From positions 1,984,001 to 2,048,000 of the forward strand of contig NZ_CP102247.1 in assembly GCF_024599655.1 (NCBI RefSeq): a stretch of 64,000 nucleotides of DNA, read 5' to 3'. A model generated the notes under the pieces. The model did no database searches and was not told the origin of the DNA. It saw only the letters and a program-made list of their open reading frames with translations. Each line of letters begins with the position of its first letter. Position 1 is the stretch's first letter. Shown one piece after another: positions 37,885 to 48,398 of this stretch. Made by a program: the position numbers and the translations under genes. The stretch comes from Enterobacter asburiae (lineage in GTDB: Bacteria; Pseudomonadota; Gammaproteobacteria; Enterobacterales; Enterobacteriaceae).

Positions 37885-38229
37885 TTACACCGCCGCGATA
37901 ATCTTGATCTCAACCTTATACTCCGGTTTCATCAGCGTGGCCTGTACGGTGCAGCGTACAGGCGCGTGACCCGCCACTACCCATGCATCCCAGGCTTTGT
38001 TCATCGCCGCGAAATCGTCTTTGTTTGCCAGGAAAATCGTCGCATCCAGAATGCGGGATTTGTCGCTGCCCTGTTTTTCCAGCACCGCATCAATCTGCGC
38101 CAGGGTGTTAGCCGTCTGCTCGAACGCATCCGCGTCCAGGTTAGCCGGTACGCCGGTGTAGTAGAGCGTCTGGTTATGGATCACTACATCAGACCAGCGG
38201 GCTTCGGCATCAATGCGCACAATTGACAT
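37885..38229 (-). CDS. yoaB: RidA-family protein YoaB
   Basis: YjgF/YER057c/UK114-family protein of 114 residues, a small trimer-forming fold. RidA itself hydrolyses reactive enamine and imine intermediates; whether YoaB does so is not established. The ATG at 38229 follows GAGGA and gives the E. coli length; the frame is open to 38361 but the extra N-terminus is unlike the family. The conserved Arg of the RidA pocket is present in APVRCTVQATL near 92. Confidence 0.92.
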   Translation of the reverse strand: MSIVRIDAEARWSDVVIHNQTLYYTGVPANLDADAFEQTANTLAQIDAVLEKQGSDKSRILDATIFLANKDDFAAMNKAWDAWVVAGHAPVRCTVQATLMKPEYKVEIKIIAAV

Positions 38230-38362
38230 AAACGTTTCCTCGTTATTTTTCGTCGTCAGGCGGCAAGACTGCCATATTGTTCTCCTGTCGTCACTATTTG
38301 GGGTGGCACAGGAGAGGATGGGCTGACATAATCCCTGTGCAAAAATACAGTGAGAGAGCACC

Positions 38363-40273
38363 GTGGCAGACGATTTTTCCCCTGAAGGTCAATTAGCGCA
38401 GGCTATCCCCGGCTTCAAACCCCGTGAGCCTCAGCGTCAGATGGCGCACGCCGTTGCGCACGCCATCGATAAGGCTCAGCCGCTGGTGGTCGAAGCCGGA
38501 ACCGGCACGGGTAAAACGTATGCTTACCTTGCTCCGGCGCTGCGCGCGAAGAAGAAGGTGATTATTTCCACCGGATCGAAGGCGCTGCAGGATCAGCTCT
38601 ACAGCCGCGATTTGCCCACGGTGGCTAAGGCGCTGAAATACAAGGGGCGTCTGGCCTTGCTGAAGGGGCGCTCCAACTATCTCTGCCTGGAACGTCTTGA
38701 GCAGCAGGCGCTGGCGGGCGGCGACCTGCCGGTGCAAACCCTCAGCGACGTCATTATCCTTCGGTCGTGGGCGAACCAGACTGAAGAGGGCGATATCAGC
38801 ACCTGCGCGAGCGTGCCGGAAGATTCCCCGGCCTGGCCGCTGGTGACCAGCACCAACGACAACTGCCTCGGCAGCGACTGTCCGCTGTATAAAGACTGCT
38901 TCGTGGTGAAAGCGCGCAAAACGGCGATGGACGCGGACGTGGTGGTGGTGAACCATCACCTGTTTCTCGCGGATATGGTCGTCAAGGACAGCGGTTTCGG
39001 CGAGCTGATCCCGGAGGCTGACGTGATGATCTTCGACGAAGCCCACCAGCTTCCTGACATCGCCAGCCAGTATTTCGGCCAGTCGCTATCCAGCCGCCAG
39101 TTGCAGGATCTGGCGAAAGATTTCACCATCGCTTACCGGACCGAACTCAAAGATACCCAGCAGCTGCAGAAGTGCGCCGACCGTCTGGCCCAAAGCGCAC
39201 AGGATTTCCGCTTACAGCTCGGCGAGCCGGGCTATCGCGGCAACCTGCGCGAGCTGCTGGCGGACAAAAACATCCAGCGCGCGCTGCTGCTGCTCGATGA
39301 TGCCCTGGAACTCTGCTACGACGTGGCAAAACTGTCCCTCGGCCGCTCTGCGCTGCTGGATGCGGCCTTCGAACGCGCCACGCTCTATCGCGGGCGGCTC
39401 AAACGGCTGAAAGAAATTAACCAGCCGGGGTTCAGCTACTGGTATGAGTGCACCTCGCGGCACTTCACGCTGGCGCTCACGCCGCTGACGGTGGCGGATA
39501 AATTTAAAGAGGTGATGGCGCAAAAACCGGGAAGCTGGATCTTCACCTCGGCAACCCTGTCGGTGAATGACGATCTGCATCACTTCACGGAACGTCTTGG
39601 CATTGAGGAGGCGGAATCGCTGCTCCTGCCCAGCCCGTTCGATTACGAAAAACAGGCGCTGCTCTGCGTTCCCCGTAATCTGCCGCTGCCAAACCAGCCG
39701 GGTGCGGCGCGCCATCTGGCGGCGATGTTAAAACCGATGATCGAGGCCAACAACGGCCGCTGTTTTATGCTCTGCACCTCTCACGCCATGATGCGCGACC
39801 TCGCCGAGCAGTTCCGCGCCACCATGACCTTACCGGTGCTGCTGCAGGGCGAAACCAGCAAAGGCCAGCTGTTACAGCAGTTTGTCAGCGCCGGGAATGC
39901 CCTGCTGGTGGCGACCAGCAGCTTCTGGGAAGGGGTCGACGTGCGGGGCGATACGCTCTCGCTGGTGATCATTGATAAGCTGCCGTTTACCTCTCCGGAC
40001 GATCCGCTGCTGAAGGCGCGCATGGAAGACTGCCGCCTGCGCGGGGGCGATCCGTTTGACGAGGTGCAGCTGCCGGACGCGGTGATTACCCTCAAGCAGG
40101 GGGTAGGGCGATTAATCCGCGACGTTACCGATCGCGGGGTGCTGGTCATTTGCGATAACCGGCTGGTGATGCGTCCTTACGGGGCAACCTTCCTCGCCAG
40201 CCTGCCGCCCGCGCCCCGGACGCGGGACATAAAACGCGCGGTGCGCTTCCTGGCAAACCCAACGGCGGAGTAA
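38363..40273 (+). CDS. yoaA: DinG/XPD-family iron-sulfur helicase YoaA
   Basis: ATP-dependent 5'-3' DNA helicase related to DinG and XPD; in E. coli it pairs with the chi subunit HolC to aid repair at stalled forks. It has 636 residues from a GTG start. Walker A is GTGTGKT (about 46-52). The [4Fe-4S] cysteines lie in STCASV and NDNCLGSDCPLYKDCFV. The DEAH box is FDEAHQL, and the C-terminal helicase motif VGRLIRDVTDRG is intact. It is divergent from yoaB and lies 66 bp before tsaB. Confidence 0.95.
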   Translation: MADDFSPEGQLAQAIPGFKPREPQRQMAHAVAHAIDKAQPLVVEAGTGTGKTYAYLAPALRAKKKVIISTGSKALQDQLYSRDLPTVAKALKYKGRLALLKGRSNYLCLERLEQQALAGGDLPVQTLSDVIILRSWANQTEEGDISTCASVPEDSPAWPLVTSTNDNCLGSDCPLYKDCFVVKARKTAMDADVVVVNHHLFLADMVVKDSGFGELIPEADVMIFDEAHQLPDIASQYFGQSLSSRQLQDLAKDFTIAYRTELKDTQQLQKCADRLAQSAQDFRLQLGEPGYRGNLRELLADKNIQRALLLLDDALELCYDVAKLSLGRSALLDAAFERATLYRGRLKRLKEINQPGFSYWYECTSRHFTLALTPLTVADKFKEVMAQKPGSWIFTSATLSVNDDLHHFTERLGIEEAESLLLPSPFDYEKQALLCVPRNLPLPNQPGAARHLAAMLKPMIEANNGRCFMLCTSHAMMRDLAEQFRATMTLPVLLQGETSKGQLLQQFVSAGNALLVATSSFWEGVDVRGDTLSLVIIDKLPFTSPDDPLLKARMEDCRLRGGDPFDEVQLPDAVITLKQGVGRLIRDVTDRGVLVICDNRLVMRPYGATFLASLPPAPRTRDIKRAVRFLANPTAE

Positions 40274-40339
40274 TTTACCCCGGAGTGTGCTAAGATGCGC
40301 GCCATTTTGTGACTGACCCTTGCGAGAGCGCGACGACTG

Positions 40340-41035
40340 ATGCGAATTCTGGCTATTGATACCGCGACAGAGGCTTGCTCTGTCGCTCTGTTGAACGACG
40401 GTACTGTTTCTGCCCATTTCGAAGAGTGCCCACGGGAACACACCCAACGCATTCTGCCCCTGGTAAAAGCCATTTTAACCCAGGGCAACACCTCCTTAAC
40501 CGACCTCGACGCGCTGGCCTTTGGCCGTGGCCCTGGCAGCTTTACGGGCGTTCGCATCGGGATTGGCATTGCGCAGGGGCTGGCGCTGGGCGCTGAACTG
40601 CCGATGATTGGCGTCTCTACCCTCGCCACCATGGCGCAGGGGGCATGGCGCATGACCGGGGCAACGCGCGTCCTGGCCGCAATAGATGCCCGCATGGGCG
40701 AAGTTTACTGGGCCGAATACACTCGCGACGAGCAGGGCGTGTGGCACGGTGAAGAGACGGAAGCCGTGCTTAAGCCGGAAGCGGTCACTGAACGACTGCA
40801 ACAGCTCTCCGGTGAGTGGGCGAGCGTCGGCACCGGCTGGCCTGCGTGGCCGGAGATGGCGAGCGGCACCGGCGTGACGCTGGTGGACGGCAACATGCTG
40901 CTGCCGGCTGCGGAAGATATGCTTCCGATTGCCTGCCAGCTGCTCGCAGCAGGAAAAACCGTTGCCGTTGAACACGCGGAGCCGGTTTATTTGCGAAACA
41001 CCGTTGCGTGGAAGAAACTTCCGGGCCGCGAGTGA
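40340..41035 (+). CDS. tsaB: tRNA t6A synthesis protein TsaB
   Basis: Part of the TsaBDE complex, which places N6-threonylcarbamoyl on A37 of ANN-decoding tRNAs. The 231 residues form an ASKHA-fold protein that lacks the metal site of its partner TsaD. The N-terminal [17 protein letters not shown] and [21 protein letters not shown] (about 69-89) are diagnostic. Essential in E. coli. Follows yoaA and precedes yeaY on the same strand. Confidence 0.97.
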   Translation: MRILAIDTATEACSVALLNDGTVSAHFEECPREHTQRILPLVKAILTQGNTSLTDLDALAFGRGPGSFTGVRIGIGIAQGLALGAELPMIGVSTLATMAQGAWRMTGATRVLAAIDARMGEVYWAEYTRDEQGVWHGEETEAVLKPEAVTERLQQLSGEWASVGTGWPAWPEMASGTGVTLVDGNMLLPAAEDMLPIACQLLAAGKTVAVEHAEPVYLRNTVAWKKLPGRE

Positions 41036-41072
41036 ATCTCAGTAACAGGAACTGAGAAAAAGGAGTCGCATC

Positions 41073-41654
41073 ATGGCGGTTCAGACTAAAGTAGTACGCC
41101 TTATTATGGCAGGCGCGGTTGCCATAGCACTGAGCGGATGCGTTTCCGTTCCTGATGCGATTAAGGGCAGCAGCCCGACGCCACAGGAGGATCTGGTTCG
41201 GGTGATGAATGCGCCTGAGCTGTACGTTGGCCAGGAAGCGCGCTTTGGCGGTAAGGTCATCGACGTACAAAACCAGCAGGGGAAAACCCGTCTGGAGATC
41301 GCGACCGTTCCGCTGGACAGCGGCGCGCGGCCTGTACTGGGTGAGGCCTCCCGCGGGCGTATCTATGCGGACGTCAGTGGTTTCCTCGATCCGGTCGATT
41401 TTCGCGGACAGCTGGTGACCGTCGTCGGGCCGATTACCGGCGCCGTGCAGGGCAAAATCGGCAGCACGCCGTATAAATTTATGACCATGCAGGTCAACGG
41501 GTATAAACGCTGGCGGCTGGCACAGCAGGTGATCATGCCGCCTCAGCCGATGGATCCGTGGATGTGGGGTCCACATCCTTATCGTTACGGCTACCCGGGC
41601 TGGGGTTGGTACAACCCGGGTCCTGCACAGGTTCAGACGATCGTTACTGAGTAA
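41073..41654 (+). CDS. yeaY: Slp-family outer-membrane lipoprotein YeaY
   Basis: Lipoprotein of 193 residues related to the starvation lipoprotein Slp. The lipobox AIALSGC puts the lipidated Cys at 23, and the next residue (Val) allows transfer to the outer membrane. The C-terminal part is rich in Pro, Tyr and Trp ([15 protein letters not shown]). In E. coli, yeaY is controlled by sigma-E. AAGGAG precedes the ATG, and a strong terminator follows. Confidence 0.93.
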   Translation: MAVQTKVVRLIMAGAVAIALSGCVSVPDAIKGSSPTPQEDLVRVMNAPELYVGQEARFGGKVIDVQNQQGKTRLEIATVPLDSGARPVLGEASRGRIYADVSGFLDPVDFRGQLVTVVGPITGAVQGKIGSTPYKFMTMQVNGYKRWRLAQQVIMPPQPMDPWMWGPHPYRYGYPGWGWYNPGPAQVQTIVTE

Positions 41655-41673
41655 CTTACTGTTATTGTTGGAA

Positions 41674-41709
41674 AAGAGACAGCGGCTCAGCCGCTGTCTC
41701 TGTTTTTTT
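41674..41709 (+). terminator. Terminator after yeaY
   Basis: GAGACAGCGG-CTCAG-CCGCTGTCTC stem followed by TGTTTTTTT. Confidence 0.9.
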
Positions 41710-41769
41710 ACGGATAAAACGAAAAAAAAGAGTGACGCGCTTCGCAACCTTAAATCTGAACAATTAATA

Positions 41770-41786
41770 AACTGGTACGCTGAGTT
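41770..41786. promoter_or_regulatory. FadR operator upstream of fadD
   Basis: AACTGGTACGCTGAGTT fits the FadR consensus (AACTGGTCNGACCAGTT) in its left arm and outer right arm. It lies immediately upstream of a TATAAT -10 (41789-41794), as at E. coli fadD, so bound FadR would block transcription until acyl-CoA releases it. Confidence 0.8.
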
Positions 41787-41857
41787 AATATAATGTTAAC
41801 AAACTGTTTATTATCGGGGTTGTGATGACGACGAACACTCATTTCAGAGGTGATGCA

Positions 41858-43543
41858 TTGAAGAAGGTTTGGCTTAACCGTTATCCCGCAGATGTTCCTG
41901 CTGAGATCAATCCTGACCGTTATCAATCCCTGGTGGAATTATTTGAGCACTCGGTAAGGCGCTACGCGGACCAGCCCGCATTCGTGAATATGGGCGAGGT
42001 CATGACGTTCCGTAAGCTTGAGGAGCGTAGCCGGGCGTTTGCGGCGTATCTTCAGGAAGGGCTGGGGCTGCAAAAAGGGGACCGCGTCGCGCTGATGATG
42101 CCGAACCTGCTGCAATACCCGGTGGCGTTGTTCGGTATCCTGCGAGCCGGGATGATTGTCGTTAACGTTAACCCGCTGTATACCCCGCGCGAGCTGGAGC
42201 ATCAGCTGAACGACAGCGGCGCAGCCGCGATTGTCATTGTGTCCAACTTCGCCCATACCCTGGAAAAAGTGGTCGACAAAACCCAGGTTAAACACGTCAT
42301 CCTGACGCGCATGGGGGATCAGCTCTCCACCGCCAAAGGCACGCTGGTTAACTTTGTCGTCAAATACGTCAAACGTCTGGTGCCAAAATACCACCTGCCG
42401 GACGCCATCTCCTTCCGCCGCGCGCTGCATGCGGGCTACCGTATGCAGTATGTGAAACCCGAAGTGGTCGCGGAAGATCTTGCGTTTCTGCAATACACAG
42501 GCGGGACCACCGGCGTGGCCAAAGGAGCCATGCTTACCCACCGCAATATGCTGGCAAACCTTGAGCAGGTGAACGCCACCTACGGACCGCTGCTGCATCC
42601 GGGCAAAGAGGTGGTGATCACCGCGCTTCCGCTGTATCACATCTTTGCGCTGACCATGAACTGCCTGCTGTTTATTGAGCTGGGTGGTCAGAACATCCTC
42701 ATCACCAACCCGCGCGATATCCCTGGCCTGGTGAAAGAGCTGGCGAAATACCCGTTCACCGCTATGACAGGGGTAAACACCCTGTTTAACGCGCTGCTTA
42801 ATAACAAAGAGTTCCAGCAGCTGGATTTCTCCACGCTGCATCTCTCTGCGGGCGGCGGCATGCCGGTTCAGCAGGCGGTCGCCGAGCGCTGGGTGAAGCT
42901 TACCGGCCAGTATTTGCTGGAGGGCTACGGACTGACGGAATGTGCTCCGCTGGTCAGCGTTAACCCGCATGATATCGACTATCACAGTGGAAGCATTGGT
43001 TTGCCGGTTCCTTCTACCGAGGCCAAACTGGTCGATGATAACGATAACGAAGTCGCGCCGGGCGAGCCGGGTGAGCTGTGCGTCAAAGGTCCGCAGGTGA
43101 TGCTGGGCTACTGGCAGCGCCCCGACGCGACCGACGAAATCATTAAAGACGGCTGGCTGCACACCGGTGATATCGCGGTGATGGATGACGAGGGCTTCCT
43201 GCGCATCGTCGATCGCAAGAAAGATATGATCCTGGTCTCCGGCTTCAACGTCTATCCGAATGAGATCGAAGACGTGGTGATGCAGCACAGCGGCGTGCTC
43301 GAAGTGGCGGCAGTCGGCGTCCCCTCCGGCAGCAGCGGTGAAGCGGTCAAGATATTTGTGGTCAAGAAAGACGCTTCACTCACGGAGGAGGAGCTGGTAA
43401 CGTTCTGCCGTCGTCAGCTGACGGGCTACAAGGTGCCGAAGCTGGTTGAATTCCGCGATGAGCTGCCGAAATCCAACGTCGGAAAGATATTACGACGAGA
43501 ATTACGTGACGAAGCCCGTGGCAAAGTAGACAATAAGGCCTGA
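41858..43543 (+). CDS. fadD: Long-chain acyl-CoA synthetase FadD
   Basis: Activates long-chain fatty acids to acyl-CoA during uptake, the first step of beta-oxidation. The TTG at 41858, 7 bases after AGAGG, gives 561 residues starting [14 protein letters not shown], as in E. coli, where the start is also TTG; upstream ATG/GTG codons from 41822 lack a ribosome site. Motifs are [12 protein letters not shown] (ATP/AMP signature, about 213-224), GYGLTE near 358, and the fatty-acid signature [27 protein letters not shown], with the catalytic Lys near the C-terminus in [11 protein letters not shown]. Confidence 0.97.
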   Translation: MKKVWLNRYPADVPAEINPDRYQSLVELFEHSVRRYADQPAFVNMGEVMTFRKLEERSRAFAAYLQEGLGLQKGDRVALMMPNLLQYPVALFGILRAGMIVVNVNPLYTPRELEHQLNDSGAAAIVIVSNFAHTLEKVVDKTQVKHVILTRMGDQLSTAKGTLVNFVVKYVKRLVPKYHLPDAISFRRALHAGYRMQYVKPEVVAEDLAFLQYTGGTTGVAKGAMLTHRNMLANLEQVNATYGPLLHPGKEVVITALPLYHIFALTMNCLLFIELGGQNILITNPRDIPGLVKELAKYPFTAMTGVNTLFNALLNNKEFQQLDFSTLHLSAGGGMPVQQAVAERWVKLTGQYLLEGYGLTECAPLVSVNPHDIDYHSGSIGLPVPSTEAKLVDDNDNEVAPGEPGELCVKGPQVMLGYWQRPDATDEIIKDGWLHTGDIAVMDDEGFLRIVDRKKDMILVSGFNVYPNEIEDVVMQHSGVLEVAAVGVPSGSSGEAVKIFVVKKDASLTEEELVTFCRRQLTGYKVPKLVEFRDELPKSNVGKILRRELRDEARGKVDNKA

Positions 43544-43563
43544 GCTTCACGTTAATCGCCCAG

Positions 43564-43588
43564 ACGCCGGTTAAGCCGGCGTTTTTTA
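43564..43588 (+). terminator. Terminator between fadD and rnd
   Basis: ACGCCGG-TTAAG-CCGGCGT hairpin followed by a T-run. Confidence 0.85.
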
Positions 43589-43614
43589 TGGGCGCAAACA
43601 AAAGAGAATCCGAT

Positions 43615-44742
43615 TTGAATTACCAGATGATCACGACCAACGACGAGCTGGCTTCGCTGTGCGAAGTGACGCGCGACTTTCCTGCCATTGCCCTGGATAC
43701 CGAGTTTGTCCGTACCCGGACCTATTATCCGCAGCTGGGTTTGATTCAGATGTACGACGGTAAACACGTGTCGCTGATCGACCCTCTCGGCATTACCGAC
43801 TGGACGCCGATGCGTGACCTGCTGCTCGATACCGCCGTGACGAAATACCTGCACGCAGGCAGTGAAGATCTGGAGGTCTTTCTGAACACTTTTGGCATCA
43901 TGCCCCAGCCGCTGATTGACACGCAGATCCTCGCGGCATTCAGCAATCGTCCGCTCTCATGGGGCTTTGCTGCCATGGTAGAGGAGTATACGGGCCTGAC
44001 GCTGGATAAAAGTGAATCCCGTACCGACTGGCTGGCGCGTCCGCTAACCGAGCGCCAGCTGGAGTATGCGGCGGCAGACGTGTTTTATCTGCTGCCGATT
44101 GCCGGACAGCTGATGAAAGAGGCAGAAGCTTCCGGATGGCTGTCTGCGGCGCTCGACGAGTGTCGTATGACCCAGCTGCGTCGCCAGGAAGTGGTCGACC
44201 CGAAAGAGGCCTGGCGCGATATCAGCAACGCCTGGCAGCTGCGTACGCGTCAGCTGGCATGCCTGCAGCTGCTGGCAGACTGGCGCTTGCGTAAAGCACG
44301 CGAGCGCGATCTGGCCGTTAACTTTGTGGTTCGCGAAGAACATCTCTGGGCGGTCGCGCGCTATATGCCGGGCAGCCTGGGCGAGCTGGACAGCATTGGG
44401 CTTTCGGGCAGCGAGATCCGCTTCCACGGCAAAACCCTGCTGGCGCTGGTCGCAAAAGCGCAGGAGCTGCCGGAAGATGCGCTGCCGGAACCGCTGCTGA
44501 ACCTGATGGATATGCCGGGCTATCGCAAAGCGTTTAAGGATATCAAAGCGCTGGTGCAGGACGTTGCAGCGGAAAGCAAGCTGGGCGCGGAACTGCTCGC
44601 CTCACGTCGTCAGATTAACCAGCTGCTGAACTGGCACTGGAAGCTGAAGCCGCAGAGTGGGGTGCCGGAAATGATGGCGGGCTGGCGAGGGAAATTGATG
44701 GCCGATCGCCTGAATACGCTGCTGCAAGGTTATCAGCGATAA
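43615..44742 (+). CDS. rnd: Ribonuclease D
   Basis: 3'-5' exoribonuclease that trims tRNA precursors. The TTG at 43615 gives 375 residues starting MNYQMITT, the E. coli length and start; the in-frame ATG at 43588 lies in the fadD terminator T-run and is rejected. The DEDDy exonuclease domain (about 1-170) has DTEFVRTRTYY with Asp19 and Glu21, HAGSEDLEVF with Asp, and EYAAADVFYL with the Tyr and Asp of motif III. One HRDC domain follows near 210-290. The weak UUG start is known to limit its synthesis. Confidence 0.96.
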   Translation: MNYQMITTNDELASLCEVTRDFPAIALDTEFVRTRTYYPQLGLIQMYDGKHVSLIDPLGITDWTPMRDLLLDTAVTKYLHAGSEDLEVFLNTFGIMPQPLIDTQILAAFSNRPLSWGFAAMVEEYTGLTLDKSESRTDWLARPLTERQLEYAAADVFYLLPIAGQLMKEAEASGWLSAALDECRMTQLRRQEVVDPKEAWRDISNAWQLRTRQLACLQLLADWRLRKARERDLAVNFVVREEHLWAVARYMPGSLGELDSIGLSGSEIRFHGKTLLALVAKAQELPEDALPEPLLNLMDMPGYRKAFKDIKALVQDVAAESKLGAELLASRRQINQLLNWHWKLKPQSGVPEMMAGWRGKLMADRLNTLLQGYQR

Positions 44743-44744
44743 AA

Positions 44745-44772
44745 AATATGCCGGGCGATATACCCGGCATAT
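44745..44772 (+). terminator. Hairpin after rnd
   Basis: ATATGCCGGG-CGATATA-CCCGGCATAT, just behind the rnd stop. The T-run is poor, so it may be an RNA-stabilising structure instead of a strong terminator. Confidence 0.55.
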
Positions 44773-44773
44773 T

Positions 44774-44803
44774 CCCCCGGTGGCGCTGCGCTTACCGGGG
44801 CTA
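44774..44803. repeat. REP-type palindrome between rnd and minE
   Basis: CCCCGGTGGCGCTGCGCTTACCGGGG is the enterobacterial REP pattern, with an imperfect stem, in the gap between the convergent genes rnd and minE. Confidence 0.75.
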
Positions 44804-44816
44804 CGAAATCACAAAC

Positions 44817-45086
44817 CTACGGACGCGACTCTTCCGCTTCCGGGAGCGTAACGTTCAGCTCCAGAATCGAAATATCCCCGTCTTTTTGTTCCAGCTGCAC
44901 CGTGACCATCTCCGGGTCAATCTGCACATACTTACAGATCACTTCCAGGATGTCCTTGCGCAGCTGTGGCAGGTAGTGAGGCTCGGCGTCGCTACGACGA
45001 CGCTCCGCAACGATAATTTGCAGACGTTCTTTTGCGATGTTGGCGGTGTTCTTTTTCCGCGAGAGAAAAAAGTCCAGTAATGCCAT
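44817..45086 (-). CDS. minE: Cell division topological specificity factor MinE
   Basis: Drives pole-to-pole oscillation of MinCD by stimulating the MinD ATPase. The 89 residues comprise a membrane-targeting and anti-MinCD N-terminus ([30 protein letters not shown], split here only by description) and a dimerisation domain from about 35. It lies 3 bp after the minD stop in the minCDE operon. Confidence 0.97.
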   Translation of the reverse strand: MALLDFFLSRKKNTANIAKERLQIIVAERRRSDAEPHYLPQLRKDILEVICKYVQIDPEMVTVQLEQKDGDISILELNVTLPEAEESRP

Positions 45087-45089
45087 AAC

Positions 45090-45902
45090 TTATCCTCCGA
45101 ACAGGCGTTTGAGGAAACCTTTCTTCTCTTCTTCAATGAAGCGGAAAGGACGTTCTTCTCCCAGCAGACGGTCAACGGTATCGGCGTAAGCTTTACCTGC
45201 ATCTGCCAATGTATCAAGGATCACTGGCTCGCCCTGGTTAGACGCGCGTAACACGGACTGATCTTCCGGGATAACGCCCACCAGCTTAATGCGCAGGATC
45301 TCCAGCACGTCTTCCATGCTCAGCATGTCACCTTTGTTCACGCGGCCCGGATTGTAGCGGGTGAGCAGCAGGTGTTCTTTAATCGGGTCTTCGCCATTTT
45401 CCGCACGACGGGATTTAGAGGCGAGGATCCCCAGAATGCGGTCAGAGTCACGAACGGATGAAACTTCAGGGTTGGTGGTGATGATCGCTTCATCAGCGAA
45501 GTACAGCGCCATCAGGGCACCGGTTTCGATGCCCGCAGGGGAGTCGCAGACAATGAAGTCGAAATCCATTTTTTTCAGATCGTCGAGCACCTTTTCCACC
45601 CCTTCACGGGTCAGGGCGTCTTTGTCACGCGTCTGAGAAGCCGGGAGGATGTAGAGGTTCTCGGTGCGCTTGTCTTTAATCATCGCCTGGTTCAGCGTGG
45701 CATCGCCCTGAATGACGTTCACGAAGTCATACACGACGCGACGCTCACATCCCATGATGAGGTCGAGGTTACGCAGACCGATATCGAAGTCGATAACGAT
45801 GGTTTTCTTTCCCTTCTGGGCCAAACCAGTAGCGATGGCCGCGCTGGAGGTGGTCTTGCCAACGCCTCCTTTACCCGAAGTAACAACAATAATGCGTGCC
45901 AT
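45090..45902 (-). CDS. minD: Septum-site ATPase MinD
   Basis: ParA/MinD-type ATPase that binds the inner membrane in its ATP form and recruits MinC. The 270 residues start with a deviant Walker A (SGKGGVGKTT, with Lys11 and Lys16). The switch region VCDSPAGIE lies near 118-126. The C-terminal amphipathic helix EEEKKGFLKRLFGG is the membrane-targeting sequence. The gene lies 23 bp after minC and 3 bp before minE. Confidence 0.98.
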   Translation of the reverse strand: MARIIVVTSGKGGVGKTTSSAAIATGLAQKGKKTIVIDFDIGLRNLDLIMGCERRVVYDFVNVIQGDATLNQAMIKDKRTENLYILPASQTRDKDALTREGVEKVLDDLKKMDFDFIVCDSPAGIETGALMALYFADEAIITTNPEVSSVRDSDRILGILASKSRRAENGEDPIKEHLLLTRYNPGRVNKGDMLSMEDVLEILRIKLVGVIPEDQSVLRASNQGEPVILDTLADAGKAYADTVDRLLGEERPFRFIEEEKKGFLKRLFGG

Positions 45903-45925
45903 AGAAATTCCTTGTTAAAAAGGGA

Positions 45926-46738
<813 letters not shown>

Positions 46739-46756
46739 TTAATTCAGAGTAAAAAC

Positions 46757-47032
46757 ATGTTTTGTGTGATCTACAGAAGTACAAGCCGTGACCAGACCTA
46801 TCTTTATGTCGAAAAGAAAGAGGATTTTTCACGCGTGCCTGACGAATTAATGAAGAACTTTGGCCGACCACAGCTGGCGATGCTGCTGCCGCTTGATGGT
46901 CGTAAGAAACTGATTAATGCCGATCTGGATAAAGTGAAAACGGCCTTAGCCGAGCAAGGCTATTATTTACAGCTTCCACCGCCACCCGAGAATTTATTAA
47001 AACAGCATCTTGAGGCGAACGGTAAAAAATAG
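46757..47032 (+). CDS. ycgL: YcgL domain protein
   Basis: Small cytoplasmic protein of 91 residues with the YcgL fold, unknown function. It begins [21 protein letters not shown] and ends with the conserved [15 protein letters not shown]. The E. coli form is longer at the N-terminus in some annotations; here the first Met follows the earliest conserved block. Divergent from minC and just upstream of ycgM. Confidence 0.92.
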   Translation: MFCVIYRSTSRDQTYLYVEKKEDFSRVPDELMKNFGRPQLAMLLPLDGRKKLINADLDKVKTALAEQGYYLQLPPPPENLLKQHLEANGKK

Positions 47033-47079
47033 TCTCAACTGTTTTTGGGCACAACACATCAACCGTTTAGGGGTCGACC

Positions 47080-47739
47080 ATGTATCAACATCATAACTGG
47101 CAAGGTGCATTACTGGATTATCCCGTCAGCAAAGTGGTTTGCGTGGGCAGCAACTATGCAAAACATATTCAGGAGATGGGCAGCGCGACGCCAGAAGAGC
47201 CGGTCCTGTTCATTAAGCCTGAAACGGCGCTTTGTGATATCCGCCAGCCGCTGGCGCTGCCGCAGGGGCTGGGCTCGGTGCATCACGAAGTTGAACTCGC
47301 CGTGCTGATCGGCGCGACGCTGCGCCAGGCCTCAGAAGAACATGTTCAGAAAGCGATTGCCGGTTACGGCGTGGCGCTGGATCTCACGCTGCGTGACGTG
47401 CAGGGCAAAATGAAGAAAGCAGGGCAGCCGTGGGAAAAGGCCAAAGGGTTTGATAATTCCTGCCCCATCTCGGCGTTTGTGCCGGTGAGCGAATTTACCG
47501 GCGATCCTCAGGACACCCCGCTTAGCCTGAAGATTAACGGCGAGATCCGCCAGCAGGGCACCACCGCGGACATGATCCACAAGATTGTGCCGCTGATCGC
47601 CTACATGAGCCGCTTCTTTACCCTGAAACCGGGCGATGTGATCCTGACCGGAACCCCAGAAGGTGTTGGCCCGCTGCTCAGCGGTGACGAGCTAGAGGTC
47701 GGTTTTAACGGCCTGTCGCTGAAAACCCGCGTGCTGTAA
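47080..47739 (+). CDS. ycgM: Fumarylacetoacetate hydrolase family protein YcgM
   Basis: FAH-family enzyme of 219 residues, related to acylpyruvases and oxaloacetate decarboxylases (FAHD1 type); its substrate in enterobacteria is not settled. The metal-binding acidic residues lie in VHHEVELAVLIG (two Glu) and AGYGVALDLTLRDVQ (Asp). The C-terminal FTLKPGDVILTGTPEGVGPL is the family signature. Follows ycgL by 47 bp. Confidence 0.93.
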   Translation: MYQHHNWQGALLDYPVSKVVCVGSNYAKHIQEMGSATPEEPVLFIKPETALCDIRQPLALPQGLGSVHHEVELAVLIGATLRQASEEHVQKAIAGYGVALDLTLRDVQGKMKKAGQPWEKAKGFDNSCPISAFVPVSEFTGDPQDTPLSLKINGEIRQQGTTADMIHKIVPLIAYMSRFFTLKPGDVILTGTPEGVGPLLSGDELEVGFNGLSLKTRVL

Positions 47740-47832
47740 CCCCATCTTGCCGCCTGAAGAGGGCGGCAAAACTTGCAACAACGTGCCAGACTCGTTATAA
47801 GGTGCGCTTTCTTTTGACGTGTGGACATCCTG

Positions 47833-48273
47833 ATGAACGACATCCCTTTCTGGCAAAGCAAAACTCTCGACGACATGACCGATGCGGAATGGGAATCATT
47901 GTGCGACGGCTGCGGGCAGTGCTGCCTGCACAAGCTGATGGATGAAGATACGGATGAAATCTACTTCACCAACGTTGCCTGCAAGCAGTTAAACATTAAA
48001 ACCTGCCAGTGCCGCAACTATGAGCGCCGGTTTGAATTTGAGCCTGACTGCATCAAGTTAACCCGGGATAATCTGCCAACGTTTGAATGGCTGCCGCATA
48101 CCTGCGCGTATCGCCTGCTGGCGGAAGGGAAAGGTCTGCCTGACTGGCATCCGCTGTTAACCGGTTCAAAAGCGGCGATGCACGGTGAACGCATTTCTGT
48201 GCGCCACATTGCGGTGAAAGAGTCCGAGGTGCGTGACTGGGAAGACCACATCATGAACCATCCGACCCGTTGA
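47833..48273 (+). CDS. ycgN: UPF0260 cysteine-cluster protein YcgN
   Basis: Uncharacterised protein of 146 residues with a conserved cysteine cluster, CDGCGQCC (about 26-33), plus [16 protein letters not shown] further on, which may bind a metal or Fe-S centre. The ATG at 47833 matches the family N-terminus ([14 protein letters not shown]); a GTG at 47821 would add four residues. Neither has a strong ribosome site. Ends just before a terminator. Confidence 0.9.
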   Translation: MNDIPFWQSKTLDDMTDAEWESLCDGCGQCCLHKLMDEDTDEIYFTNVACKQLNIKTCQCRNYERRFEFEPDCIKLTRDNLPTFEWLPHTCAYRLLAEGKGLPDWHPLLTGSKAAMHGERISVRHIAVKESEVRDWEDHIMNHPTR

Positions 48274-48277
48274 GATT

Positions 48278-48304
48278 AAAAAACCCGCCGAGGCGGGTTT
48301 TTTA
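48278..48304 (+). terminator. Terminator after ycgN
   Basis: AAAACCCGCC-GAG-GCGGGTTTT with flanking A- and T-runs. Confidence 0.9.
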
Positions 48305-48321
48305 TTGTGTTTGTGCGGCCT

Positions 48322-48360
48322 GATGCCCTCACCCCAACCCTCTCCCACGGGAGAGGGCGC
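48322..48360. repeat. Small palindromic repeat between ycgN and dsbB
   Basis: CCCTCTCCC-AC-GGGAGAGGG inverted repeat preceded by GCCCTCACCCCAA, a dispersed motif common in enterobacterial intergenic regions. Confidence 0.65.
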
Positions 48361-48366
48361 AAACAC

Positions 48367-48395
48367 TAAAAACGGCAACCAAGGTTGCCGTTTTG
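48367..48395 (-). terminator. Terminator after dsbB
   Basis: On the minus strand, AAAACGGCAACC-TT-GGTTGCCGTTTTT, just behind the dsbB stop. Confidence 0.85.
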
Positions 48396-48398
48396 CTT

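Noticed and set aside
40785..41747. 320-codon minus-strand open frame opposite tsaB and yeaY
   Set aside because: Spans two real genes and a terminator in antisense; low-complexity Arg/Pro-rich product.
41939..43288. 449-codon minus-strand open frame opposite fadD
   Set aside because: Long but antisense to fadD, with His/Gln/Arg-rich composition and no domain.
43588..43614. ATG at 43588 as the rnd start
   Set aside because: It lies in the T-run of the fadD terminator; the TTG at 43615 matches the known RNase D N-terminus and length.
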